Source: Pirellulales bacterium
GTDB lineage: Bacteria; Planctomycetota; Planctomycetia; Pirellulales; Thermoguttaceae
Assembly (NCBI GenBank): GCA_030607895.1
Contig: JAUWJC010000159.1
Span: 1-8,342 of the forward strand
Direction: 5' to 3'
Length of the DNA stretch: 8,342 bases
Shown here piece by piece: positions 1 through 5,722 of the stretch; the first letter of the stretch is position 1; each line of letters begins with the position of its first letter. Below the pieces are notes generated by a model that was not told the origin of the DNA, searched no databases, and was given only the letters and a program-made list of their open reading frames with translations. The position numbers were made by a program, and so were the translations under genes.

Positions 1-10
1 CCCGCACATA

Positions 11-90
11 CTCGGGCCGAAGCGGCCTGTACTCATCACGCTCCGCGTGATGCAGATCCGTCACGCGGAGCGTGACGAGTACGGGACCCG
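11..90. repeat. Cluster of palindromes / triloop hairpins (REP-like)
   Basis: Several perfect small hairpins follow one another. GGCCG-AAG-CGGCC is at 15-27, TCACGC-TCC-GCGTGA at 36-50, TCACGC-GGA-GCGTGA at 61-75 and CGGG-A-CCCG at 82-90. The second and third are also inverted copies of each other: bases 29-50 and 61-82 form a 22-bp inverted repeat with one mismatch around a 10-base loop, so the region can fold as one long stem or as separate hairpins. Such nested palindromes between genes resemble REP/BIME-like repeats. There is no T-run after the stems, so a simple intrinsic terminator is less likely. Repeat copy number in the genome cannot be judged from this window. Confidence 0.7.
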
Positions 91-130
91 TCAAACCGAC
101 GATTTACCCCTTTAAGCGGGTCATTGATGA

Positions 131-150
131 AAATTAGTATTGTGTCCCCC
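131..150 (-). repeat. Partial copy of the palindromic-element end
   Basis: Read on the minus strand, this stretch has a G-run followed by GAC, then ACAATACT and AATTT. The arms of the inverted repeat at 236-315 show the same order: GGGAC, then CAGGTTT and AATTT. The match is imperfect, so this is a tentative call of a diverged related half-element. It would place three related ends within about 185 bases, in the orientation minus, plus, minus. Confidence 0.25.
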
Positions 151-190
151 GAATACCCCGGAATACCGGATCCTTGGGGCCCTCGGACCC

Positions 191-218
191 TTGACAGCCT
201 GATTTCTGCGGGTAAAAA
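191..218 (+). promoter_or_regulatory. Possible sigma70-like promoter
   Basis: A perfect TTGACA is at 191-196. After a 16-base spacer, TAAAAA at 213-218 matches four of six bases of TATAAT. The site lies about 177 bases before the first ATG, so its transcript would carry a leader containing the inverted repeat at 236-315. The -10 match is weak and planctomycete promoters are poorly defined, so this is only a candidate. Confidence 0.25.
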
Positions 219-235
219 ATGAAGTCATCGTCGGA

Positions 236-315
236 GCCGAAAAGGGACCAGGTTTAATTTGTGCGAAGCACCCTCCGGGCCGTTCCGGCAAATTAAACCT
301 GGTCCCTTTTTCGGC
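236..315. repeat. Long near-perfect inverted repeat (MITE/REP-like hairpin)
   Basis: The left arm at 236-261 and right arm at 289-315 are reverse complements over 26 bp, differing only by one extra A/T in the run next to GGGACC. The 27-base loop has small palindromes of its own (TGC-GAA-GCA and CCGG...CCGG). The arms read GCCGAAAA-GGGACCAGG-TTTAATTTG and are less GC-rich than the flanking genes. The symmetry suggests a small non-autonomous element of the type mobilised by REP-associated (Y1/IS200-like) transposases, but no transposase is in the window. A terminator for an upstream gene is the alternative, since the right arm contains a run of five T. In a transcript it would form a very stable leader hairpin before the operon. 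Confidence 0.75.
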
Positions 316-394
316 CCAAACCCCGCGCAAACCCCGACTTGCACCCTCTGGGAGTTTGCACTAAAACCGGAAGAGCCACGGAATTGGAATTACC

Positions 395-1456
395 ATGACC
401 ATGACGAGAATCCGACTGGGCGTAATTGGCATGGGGCCGACGAACATGGCCTCGACACTGACCCTGCTCGGCGACGAGCCTGACCTGCGCTACACAATCA
501 CGGCGATTTGCGGTCTGCCGGAAGAAGTTATCCGGCGCTGTGCTCGCGATATCGAGGCGCCATTCTGGACTACCGACTACCGCCAGTTGGTTGCTCGCGA
601 TGACGTGGAGGTGGTATGTGTTTACTCGCCCGACGCTCTGCATGCCGAGCATTGCATTGCCGCGCTGGAGCACGGCAAACACGTTGTCTGCACCAAGCCG
701 ATGGTCACGCGGCTCGAGGATGCCCAAAGGCTGGTGCGGCTGGTGCGAGAGCGTAACGTCAGGTTTCTGGTCGGTCAGACGATGCGATTCGACCGCCAAT
801 TTGTTCACGCCAAGCAGTGTTTCGATGCGGGCGAGCTTGGCGCCTTGATCGCCTTGGAAAGTCACTACGTTCACGACATGCGGCCGGTGTTCGAGTTAAC
901 GCCCTGGCGGTTGACCATGCCGCAGGACTTCATGTTCGGCGGTTGCGTCCATTGCATCGACATTCTCCGCGCGTTCGGCGGCGATATTCGCCGCGTTCAG
1001 GCGTTTGGTGTCAAGGGCAACCTGACGCCGGCCTACCCTCTCGAAGACAACTTCTTCATCAACCTGGAGTTCACCTCGGGCGCGATCGGGCGGGTCGCCG
1101 GCCTCTACGGGGTCGTGCATCCGCCCATGCCGATGTACCAGTTTGGCGTCTACGGTACGGCCGGCAGCCTGCAGGCCGAGTTGAGCGACAATGAGCCGGG
1201 CGAAATCCGCGTGGTTCGCGACGATATCCCTGGGCACGCATCGGTCGTAACACACTTCGACGCCGAGCGCGACCGCAGCGCTTACGGCCATGGTGCGACG
1301 GTGATTCGCTACATGCGGCATTTCCAGGATTGTCTGGACAATGATCGCGACCCATCGCCCGGTGTGCTCGACGGCGCGAAATCGGTGGCGGCCGGCGTGG
1401 CGGCGTGGGAATCCATCAGAACTGGAAAAGTAGTCGACGTATTCAACGGTTTTTGA
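395..1456 (+). CDS. Gfo/Idh/MocA family oxidoreductase, cytoplasmic
   Basis: This 353-residue protein is a probable NAD(P)-dependent sugar or polyol dehydrogenase, the usual size for the family. The N-terminal Rossmann fold begins with GVIGMGPTN (residues 9-17), the dinucleotide-binding glycine loop. The conserved lysine motif appears as TKPM (100-103), with Thr in place of the usual Glu but with Lys101 and Pro102 kept. GQTMRF follows, and GGCVHCIDIL (182-191) supplies His186 and Asp189 at the usual catalytic and substrate-binding positions. There is no signal peptide, so it should act in the cytoplasm, unlike the next gene. The start could be ATG 395 or the in-frame ATG at 401; neither has a good Shine-Dalgarno site, the nearest purine run (369-375) being 19 bases away. 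It is the first gene of the apparent operon. The substrate cannot be read from sequence; myo-inositol, glucose-type or ketoglycoside chemistry are all possible in this family. Confidence 0.9.
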   Translation: MTMTRIRLGVIGMGPTNMASTLTLLGDEPDLRYTITAICGLPEEVIRRCARDIEAPFWTTDYRQLVARDDVEVVCVYSPDALHAEHCIAALEHGKHVVCTKPMVTRLEDAQRLVRLVRERNVRFLVGQTMRFDRQFVHAKQCFDAGELGALIALESHYVHDMRPVFELTPWRLTMPQDFMFGGCVHCIDILRAFGGDIRRVQAFGVKGNLTPAYPLEDNFFINLEFTSGAIGRVAGLYGVVHPPMPMYQFGVYGTAGSLQAELSDNEPGEIRVVRDDIPGHASVVTHFDAERDRSAYGHGATVIRYMRHFQDCLDNDRDPSPGVLDGAKSVAAGVAAWESIRTGKVVDVFNGF

Positions 1457-1486
1457 CGCAACAGACCAAGGTAAGTGACTCAAGCG

Positions 1487-1492
1487 AAAGGA
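1487..1492 (+). promoter_or_regulatory. Ribosome binding site of second oxidoreductase gene
   Basis: AAAGGA lies 7 bases before ATG 1500 and fixes that start. Similar purine-rich sites precede the three later genes, so this organism appears to use Shine-Dalgarno initiation in this operon. Confidence 0.6.
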
Positions 1493-1499
1493 AATACAC

Positions 1500-2849
1500 A
1501 TGAATCGTCAATGCACGGATAATCAAAACCGCATCGGTCGGCGCCGTTTCCTGGAAGGCGCCGGCGCTGCCGTCGCAGCGGCGCCGATGATCGTGTCGGC
1601 TCCGGCACTCGGAAGAGACGGTCAGATTGCGGCCGGTGAACGAATCGCGATTGGCATGATCGGCTCGGGGCAACGAGCAAACCAACTTGCCAAACATCTG
1701 ATGGGCATGGCCGATGCGCAGATCGTGGCCACTTGCGACCCGTTTCGGCAGAAGCGGAAAGCGCTGAAGGCGTTCTTCGAGAAGGGCTACGCTGCCAGGC
1801 GAGCCGACGGCACATTCAAGGGATGCGCGGACTACAACGACTTCCGCGACCTGCTCGCCCGTCGTGACATCGACGCCGTGGTGATCACTTCTCCCGAGAA
1901 CTGGCACGGGCTGATGGCCGCCGGCGCGGCTCGGGCGAAGAAGGACATCTATTGCGAGAAGGCGATGACGCGCACCGTGGCCGAGGGGCAGGCCGTGGTG
2001 AAAGCGGTCCGCGAGAACAAGTGCGTGTTCCAGGTCGGCCAACAACAACGGAGCGATCCGATCTTCCAACTCGCCGTGGACATGGTCTGCAAAGGAGATT
2101 TGGGTAAACTGCACACCATCAAGGTTGGGGTGCCGGGCAACCGTACCGGGCCGGCAGTCAATCCCCAGCCCGTGCCCGAGGGGTTCGATTACGACCTTTG
2201 GCTCGGTCCCGCGCCGGTGAAACCCTACCAGCCCGAACGCGTCGTCAACCTGGTATGGATGTCGACCTACGATTACAGCATCGGCTACCAGGCCGGCTGG
2301 GGCTGCCACAACCTCGACATTGCCCAGTGGGGCAACGCTGCCGACCAGACCGGGCCGGTGGAAATCGAATCGACCCGCGGCGTCTTTCCCACCGAGGGAA
2401 TTTGCGATTGCCCCACCTCCTGGCACACCGAATTCCACTACGCCAATAGCGGGCGAGTGGTTTTCGCAAGCGAGGACGAGATACCGATGGGAATACGTTT
2501 CGAGGGGAGTGACGCGCGTGTGTACGTCAACCGCAGACGGATCACGGCCGGCCCGGACTCGTTCAAGTCGAAACTGCAAAGCCGATTGCCTGCCGGCTAT
2601 AAGGAGGGGGTTTCTCGCGACGGCTCCCCCCCACACGTGCGCAATTTCCTCGACTGCGTGCGAAGCCGCAAGGACCCTGCGGCGACGGTGGAAATCGGCC
2701 ACCGCACCAATACCGTATGCCAGCTCAGCGACATCGCCACGCGGCTGAAACGAAAGTTGCACTGGAACCCCGCGAAAGAACAATTCGTCGGCGACGACGA
2801 AGCCAATAAGATGCTCACTCGCGACATGCGGGCGCCGTGGCATCCGTGA
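1500..2849 (+). CDS. Tat-exported Gfo/Idh/MocA family oxidoreductase
   Basis: This 449-residue protein is a second NAD(P)-dependent oxidoreductase of the Gfo/Idh/MocA superfamily. It begins with a twin-arginine signal: RRRFL at residues 14-18, then an Ala/Gly-rich hydrophobic stretch and a possible cleavage site near Ala36. Tat export fits a protein that folds around its cofactor before crossing the membrane, as known for Zymomonas glucose-fructose oxidoreductase. The Rossmann loop is GMIGSGQRAN. The conserved lysine sits in CEKAM (Lys154), where Pro is usual in place of Ala155. GWGCHNLDIAQWG gives His270 and Asp273 at the usual active-site positions. The long C-terminal part with DYDLWLGPAP and HVRNFLDCVRSRKDP resembles the large planctomycete/Bacteroidota subgroup. 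It lies 43 bases after the first gene. The paired oxidoreductases are unlikely to be duplicates with one role, because only this one is exported. The substrate is unknown. Confidence 0.9.
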   Translation: MNRQCTDNQNRIGRRRFLEGAGAAVAAAPMIVSAPALGRDGQIAAGERIAIGMIGSGQRANQLAKHLMGMADAQIVATCDPFRQKRKALKAFFEKGYAARRADGTFKGCADYNDFRDLLARRDIDAVVITSPENWHGLMAAGAARAKKDIYCEKAMTRTVAEGQAVVKAVRENKCVFQVGQQQRSDPIFQLAVDMVCKGDLGKLHTIKVGVPGNRTGPAVNPQPVPEGFDYDLWLGPAPVKPYQPERVVNLVWMSTYDYSIGYQAGWGCHNLDIAQWGNAADQTGPVEIESTRGVFPTEGICDCPTSWHTEFHYANSGRVVFASEDEIPMGIRFEGSDARVYVNRRRITAGPDSFKSKLQSRLPAGYKEGVSRDGSPPHVRNFLDCVRSRKDPAATVEIGHRTNTVCQLSDIATRLKRKLHWNPAKEQFVGDDEANKMLTRDMRAPWHP

Positions 2850-2887
2850 CGCATTCCGCGGCCGGACCAACACTAAAATGAACCTCG

Positions 2888-2894
2888 AAAGGAG
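2888..2894 (+). promoter_or_regulatory. Ribosome binding site that selects the ThuA-like start
   Basis: AAAGGAG is 7 bases upstream of ATG 2902. It lies inside the longer open frame that begins at ATG 2878, and no comparable site precedes 2878. This favours 2902 as the true start. Confidence 0.7.
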
Positions 2895-2901
2895 AACTTT
2901 C

Positions 2902-3783
2902 ATGCTTCACCATCCTGTCATTATTTTTGTTCTGATCGTTGCCGTAGGCAAGGCGGACGTTTCGTCCAGCGCCGACGTTCCGAAAGAAGACCTTGAAAAG
3001 ATCCGCCTGGCCGCGCCGGACAATGCGCCGGCGAAGCCGAAGAAGCCCAGAAGAATCCTCGTTTTCTCAAGGGCCGATGGGTACGTTCACAAGTCGATCC
3101 CGTGGGGCGCGCAGGCATTGCGAATTCTCGGCGAAAAGACCGGCGCCTATACGGCCGTGTTGAGCGACGATCCAGCGATGTTCGACCGGGAGAAGCTATT
3201 CGAGTTCGACGCCGTGGTCTTCAACAACAACTGCGGCAATCCTCTGCCCGATCCGGTGCGGCGAAAAAACTTGCTGGAATTCGTCCGCGGCGGGCGAGGG
3301 CTGGTGGGTATCCACTGTGCGGCCCATCTCGACTGGCCGGAATATACCGATATGATCGGCGGATACTCGATCAGCCATCCGTGGTGGGTGGGAAGCACTG
3401 TCACCATTAAATTGGATGAGCCCGCGCATCCGCTGGTGCAATGTTTCGGCGCCGCACCGTTTCAACACACCGACGAGATTTTCGAGTTCGATCATTTCTC
3501 GCGGAAAAAGGTTCGCGTGCTGCTGAGCCTCGACACGGCCCGCACCGACATGAACAAACCGGATATCAAGCGGACCGACGGCGATTTCGCCCTGAGTTGG
3601 ATTCGGAACTATGGCCGGGGCCGGGTCTTCTATTGCGCCCTGGGGCACCAGCAGGACGTCTACTGGCGGCCGGCGATCCTCAAGCATTACCTGGCCGGCA
3701 TTCAATTCGCCCTGGGCGACCTGAAGGCGGATGCCGCGCCCCGCGTCGCATCGGCTCCTGCCGGATCTGACAGAAGCCCTTGA
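2902..3783 (+). CDS. Secreted ThuA-domain protein
   Basis: The product is 293 residues from ATG 2902. An in-frame ATG at 2878 would add eight residues, but the strong Shine-Dalgarno site and the immediate hydrophobic segment (PVIIFVLIVAV, residues 5-15) favour the shorter form. That segment looks like a signal peptide or short anchor, though it lacks basic residues in front. The rest is a ThuA-like domain with the class I glutamine amidotransferase-like fold: RILVFSRADGYVHKSIP near the start, GLVGIHCAAH with His138 and His142, SHPWW with His159, HTDEIFEF with Asp191 and Glu192, and GRGRVFYCALGHQ with His249. ThuA of rhizobia works with the Gfo/Idh/MocA protein ThuB in trehalose use through 3-ketotrehalose. 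The same pairing here suggests action on an oxidised sugar, but the substrate and reaction are inference. Confidence 0.87.
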   Translation: MLHHPVIIFVLIVAVGKADVSSSADVPKEDLEKIRLAAPDNAPAKPKKPRRILVFSRADGYVHKSIPWGAQALRILGEKTGAYTAVLSDDPAMFDREKLFEFDAVVFNNNCGNPLPDPVRRKNLLEFVRGGRGLVGIHCAAHLDWPEYTDMIGGYSISHPWWVGSTVTIKLDEPAHPLVQCFGAAPFQHTDEIFEFDHFSRKKVRVLLSLDTARTDMNKPDIKRTDGDFALSWIRNYGRGRVFYCALGHQQDVYWRPAILKHYLAGIQFALGDLKADAAPRVASAPAGSDRSP

Positions 3784-3837
3784 ACCTGGTTTCAGTTCCG
3801 GAATACCGAGACCATCCGAGTAACTCGACTACATTAC

Positions 3838-3845
3838 GAAAGGTG
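3838..3845 (+). promoter_or_regulatory. Ribosome binding site of GH9-like gene
   Basis: GAAAGGTG ends 5 bases before ATG 3851. It supports the start that directly encodes a signal peptide. Confidence 0.55.
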
Positions 3846-3850
3846 AACAA

Positions 3851-5656
3851 ATGAAGGTCATGACGGCAGCAGCCGTATTGCTTCTCGGCGCCGTTTTGCC
3901 GGCCGCCGCACAACAGCCGCAAGCAGAACCCACCCCGCCGGATGTGCCCGTGCGAAGGAACGTCTTTACGAACCAGATGGGCTATCTGACCAACGGGGCG
4001 AAATGGTTCGTCGTCGAAGGACTTGGAGAAGGGGCGCCCGAAACCTTCTCGCTGATTGACGTTGGCAAGGGGCGTGAGCTTTCGGGAAAACTGCGGCGTG
4101 TGTCGGGTGATTTCGGGACCTATCACGTGGGTGAGTTCTCCAAGTGCAATAAACCCGGGAAATACCAGATTTGGGTCGGCCTGTCCGGCAAAACACTATC
4201 GATCGCCTCGCACATCTTCCGCATCGCCCATGACATCAACGACGACGTGGTAGCCAAGTCGCTGGAGTTCTTCGCCGTCCAGCGGTGCGGTCCCAGCAAG
4301 ACCGGCTACAACGGGCCGTGCCACCTGGACGATGCAAAGCGGACCGACAACGGCAAATCAGTGGACCTGGTCGGCGGATGGCACAATTCCAGCGGTCTGA
4401 ACAAGTGGGTAGCGCCGTCGGTGGCGAGTATGCCCGGTCTGTTGAATACGGCGGTGCTCATGGACGGCGCGGGCTTGAGAAGCAGGATCTACGAAGAGGT
4501 GCGATGGGGTAACCTCTACCTTCACAAGCTACAGGACCCGGCCGGATATATCTATTCCGCCGGGGTCGGCGGCGATCGGGCCGGGCCCTTGTACGCCAAC
4601 CGGTGGACCGACAACATACCCGGCAACAAGGACGACCGCCAAACCAACCTGCGCGGCTCAAACCTGGCCAACCAGCACGTGTTCATCTGGACACAAGCCA
4701 TGGTGGCACACGACTACGGAGATGTTGATCCCGACTACGCGGCGCTGGGTCTGGACAAGGCCCGACGGTGTTTTCAGTGGGTAATCGACACCGCGGCCAA
4801 ACGCGGCAATCGGTACGCCTACTATGATACCGGATCGGGCATCTCCGCCGGGCTCCAGATGTTTCGGGCAACCAAGGAGGAGAAATACAAGCAATACGCC
4901 CTGGATATGGCCGAGCGGTTCGTGGCCTTTCAAGAGCAGGAGTGGATCGGCAACCAAAAACAGGTACGAGGGTTCTTCTACGAGAATTCCGAGCGGAAAA
5001 ACGGCGTTTTCCTGGGGTTGATCGATCCGCTGTCGCTGATCGCCTTCTGCGAGATTATCGAGGCACTGCCGAAGCACCCCAAGAACCAATCGTGGCGTCA
5101 GGCCCTGGAAATGCACGTCCGAGATTGCACGCAGGTGATGGCCGCCCGTAATGCCTTCGGGCTGGTCCCCAGGGGCGTACATCTCCGCAAGCCCACGAAA
5201 CCGAGCCAGTATAGCACCGGCCGTGTCCCGGTCGATCGCAAGGTCGGCGACCTGGGTTATCGGTATTTTGCCACGACCTCAGGCGGTGCCAGGAGCAGCT
5301 ATCGTGCGGGTTTGGCAGTGGCGCTGTTCAAGGCCGCCCGGCTGCTGGACCGGCCCGAGTGTGCAGCCATCGCACAGCGGCAACTGGACTGGCTGTTCGG
5401 CGCCAACCCGTTCGGCATCAGCCTGGTAATCGGCTTCGGGCACGTGCCCACCCCGGAGTACGTGTTCACCGGGTTCCAGCCGCGCACGCCATGGTTGCCG
5501 GGCACACCGCTTCAAGGCATCTTCGCCGACGAGTACGACCGGCCCGACATGATGCCGGGCCACTACGTCAGCAGCGAACCGTGGATTATTCACAACGCCT
5601 TTCTGATGTGGGCCCTGGCCGAGGCAAAGGTGTACAATAACACTTGTGTACAATAA
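3851..5656 (+). CDS. Secreted GH9-like protein lacking the DAGD catalytic motif
   Basis: This 601-residue protein starts with a clear Sec signal peptide (MKVMTAAAVLLLGAVLPAAA, cleavage likely before Gln21). Residues 37-125 resemble the Ig-like domain found before many family 9 glycoside hydrolase barrels, with NQMGY at 41-45. The rest matches the GH9 (alpha/alpha)6 barrel: CHLDDA (157-162), VDLVGGW (171-177), YRAGLAVALFKAARLL, LFGANPFG (ending at 522), GFGHVPTP, and SSEPWIIHNA near the C terminus, where Glu576 takes the place of the catalytic acid (Glu, five residues, Asn-Ala). The active-site motif usually reading GGWYDAGDYGKY is here GGWHNSSGLNKW, so both aspartates are replaced (Asn179, Gly182). 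Hydrolysis by the normal inverting mechanism is therefore doubtful. It may bind glycan, use another mechanism or act on modified sugars. The last eight residues (VYNNTCVQ) are encoded by a 16-bp tandem repeat, and the stop is in its second unit. Confidence 0.85.
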   Translation: MKVMTAAAVLLLGAVLPAAAQQPQAEPTPPDVPVRRNVFTNQMGYLTNGAKWFVVEGLGEGAPETFSLIDVGKGRELSGKLRRVSGDFGTYHVGEFSKCNKPGKYQIWVGLSGKTLSIASHIFRIAHDINDDVVAKSLEFFAVQRCGPSKTGYNGPCHLDDAKRTDNGKSVDLVGGWHNSSGLNKWVAPSVASMPGLLNTAVLMDGAGLRSRIYEEVRWGNLYLHKLQDPAGYIYSAGVGGDRAGPLYANRWTDNIPGNKDDRQTNLRGSNLANQHVFIWTQAMVAHDYGDVDPDYAALGLDKARRCFQWVIDTAAKRGNRYAYYDTGSGISAGLQMFRATKEEKYKQYALDMAERFVAFQEQEWIGNQKQVRGFFYENSERKNGVFLGLIDPLSLIAFCEIIEALPKHPKNQSWRQALEMHVRDCTQVMAARNAFGLVPRGVHLRKPTKPSQYSTGRVPVDRKVGDLGYRYFATTSGGARSSYRAGLAVALFKAARLLDRPECAAIAQRQLDWLFGANPFGISLVIGFGHVPTPEYVFTGFQPRTPWLPGTPLQGIFADEYDRPDMMPGHYVSSEPWIIHNAFLMWALAEAKVYNNTCVQ

Positions 5657-5708
5657 CACTTGTGTACAATAACACTTGTGTACAATAACACTTGTGTACA
5701 ATAACACT
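5630..5708. repeat. 16-bp tandem repeat, nearly five units
   Basis: The unit GTGTACAATAACACTT is repeated without any mismatch at 5630, 5646, 5662 and 5678. A fifth copy at 5694-5708 lacks only its final T. The unit is about 31% GC, well below the flanking genes. It contains the palindrome TGTACA, the -10-like hexamer TACAAT, a small GTGT/ACAC dyad and one TAA. Because 16 is not a multiple of three, the TAA falls in all three frames within any three consecutive units, so the array stops translation in every frame. It begins inside the 3' end of the GH9-like gene and ends directly at the AAGGA site of the next gene. Perfect identity suggests recent expansion by slippage or active homogenisation. 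Confidence 0.95.
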
Positions 5709-5713
5709 AAGGA
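5709..5713 (+). promoter_or_regulatory. Ribosome binding site of the large glycosidase gene
   Basis: AAGGA lies 9 bases before ATG 5723 and directly abuts the tandem repeat. It supports the 5723 start. Confidence 0.55.
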
Positions 5714-5722
5714 TCAGCACCA

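Larger units (their letters stand above)
1..394. other. Non-coding leader region upstream of the operon
   Basis: I see no convincing gene in these 394 bases. The short open frames here run through inverted repeats and give low-complexity peptides rich in Pro, Gly and Arg with no recognisable domain. The stretch holds three things listed separately: clustered palindromes near the left edge, a possible promoter, and a long inverted repeat. The 80 bases between the right arm of that repeat and the first ATG show no further clear structure. The region probably separates the operon from whatever lies to the left and may carry small mobile palindromic elements. Confidence 0.6.

Noticed and set aside
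158..168. Eleven-base match CCGGAATACCG also found at about 3798
   Set aside because: Several matches of this length are expected by chance in a window of this size.
121..483. Short overlapping open frames on both strands across the leader
   Set aside because: They read through the inverted repeat, have no domain or ribosome binding site and the plus-strand one overlaps the better-supported oxidoreductase in another frame.
2601..2632. G-run and C-run (AAGGAGGGGG and seven C) that could pair as a hairpin or act as a slippage site
   Set aside because: It lies within the coding frame of a full-length gene, the reading frame is intact on both sides, and the stem is short with a loop of about 15 bases.
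1443..2903. Long 486-codon open frame on the minus strand opposite the second oxidoreductase
   Set aside because: It is the antisense shadow of a GC-rich gene; the plus strand has a Tat signal, Rossmann motif and conserved active-site residues, while the minus reading shows no family.
3817..3827. Small CGAGT-A-ACTCG palindrome before the GH9-like gene
   Set aside because: A five-base stem with a one-base loop is too small to fold stably and has no T-run; likely chance.
5630..5708. CRISPR array
   Set aside because: The units are directly tandem without spacers, only 16 bp long, and no cas gene is present.
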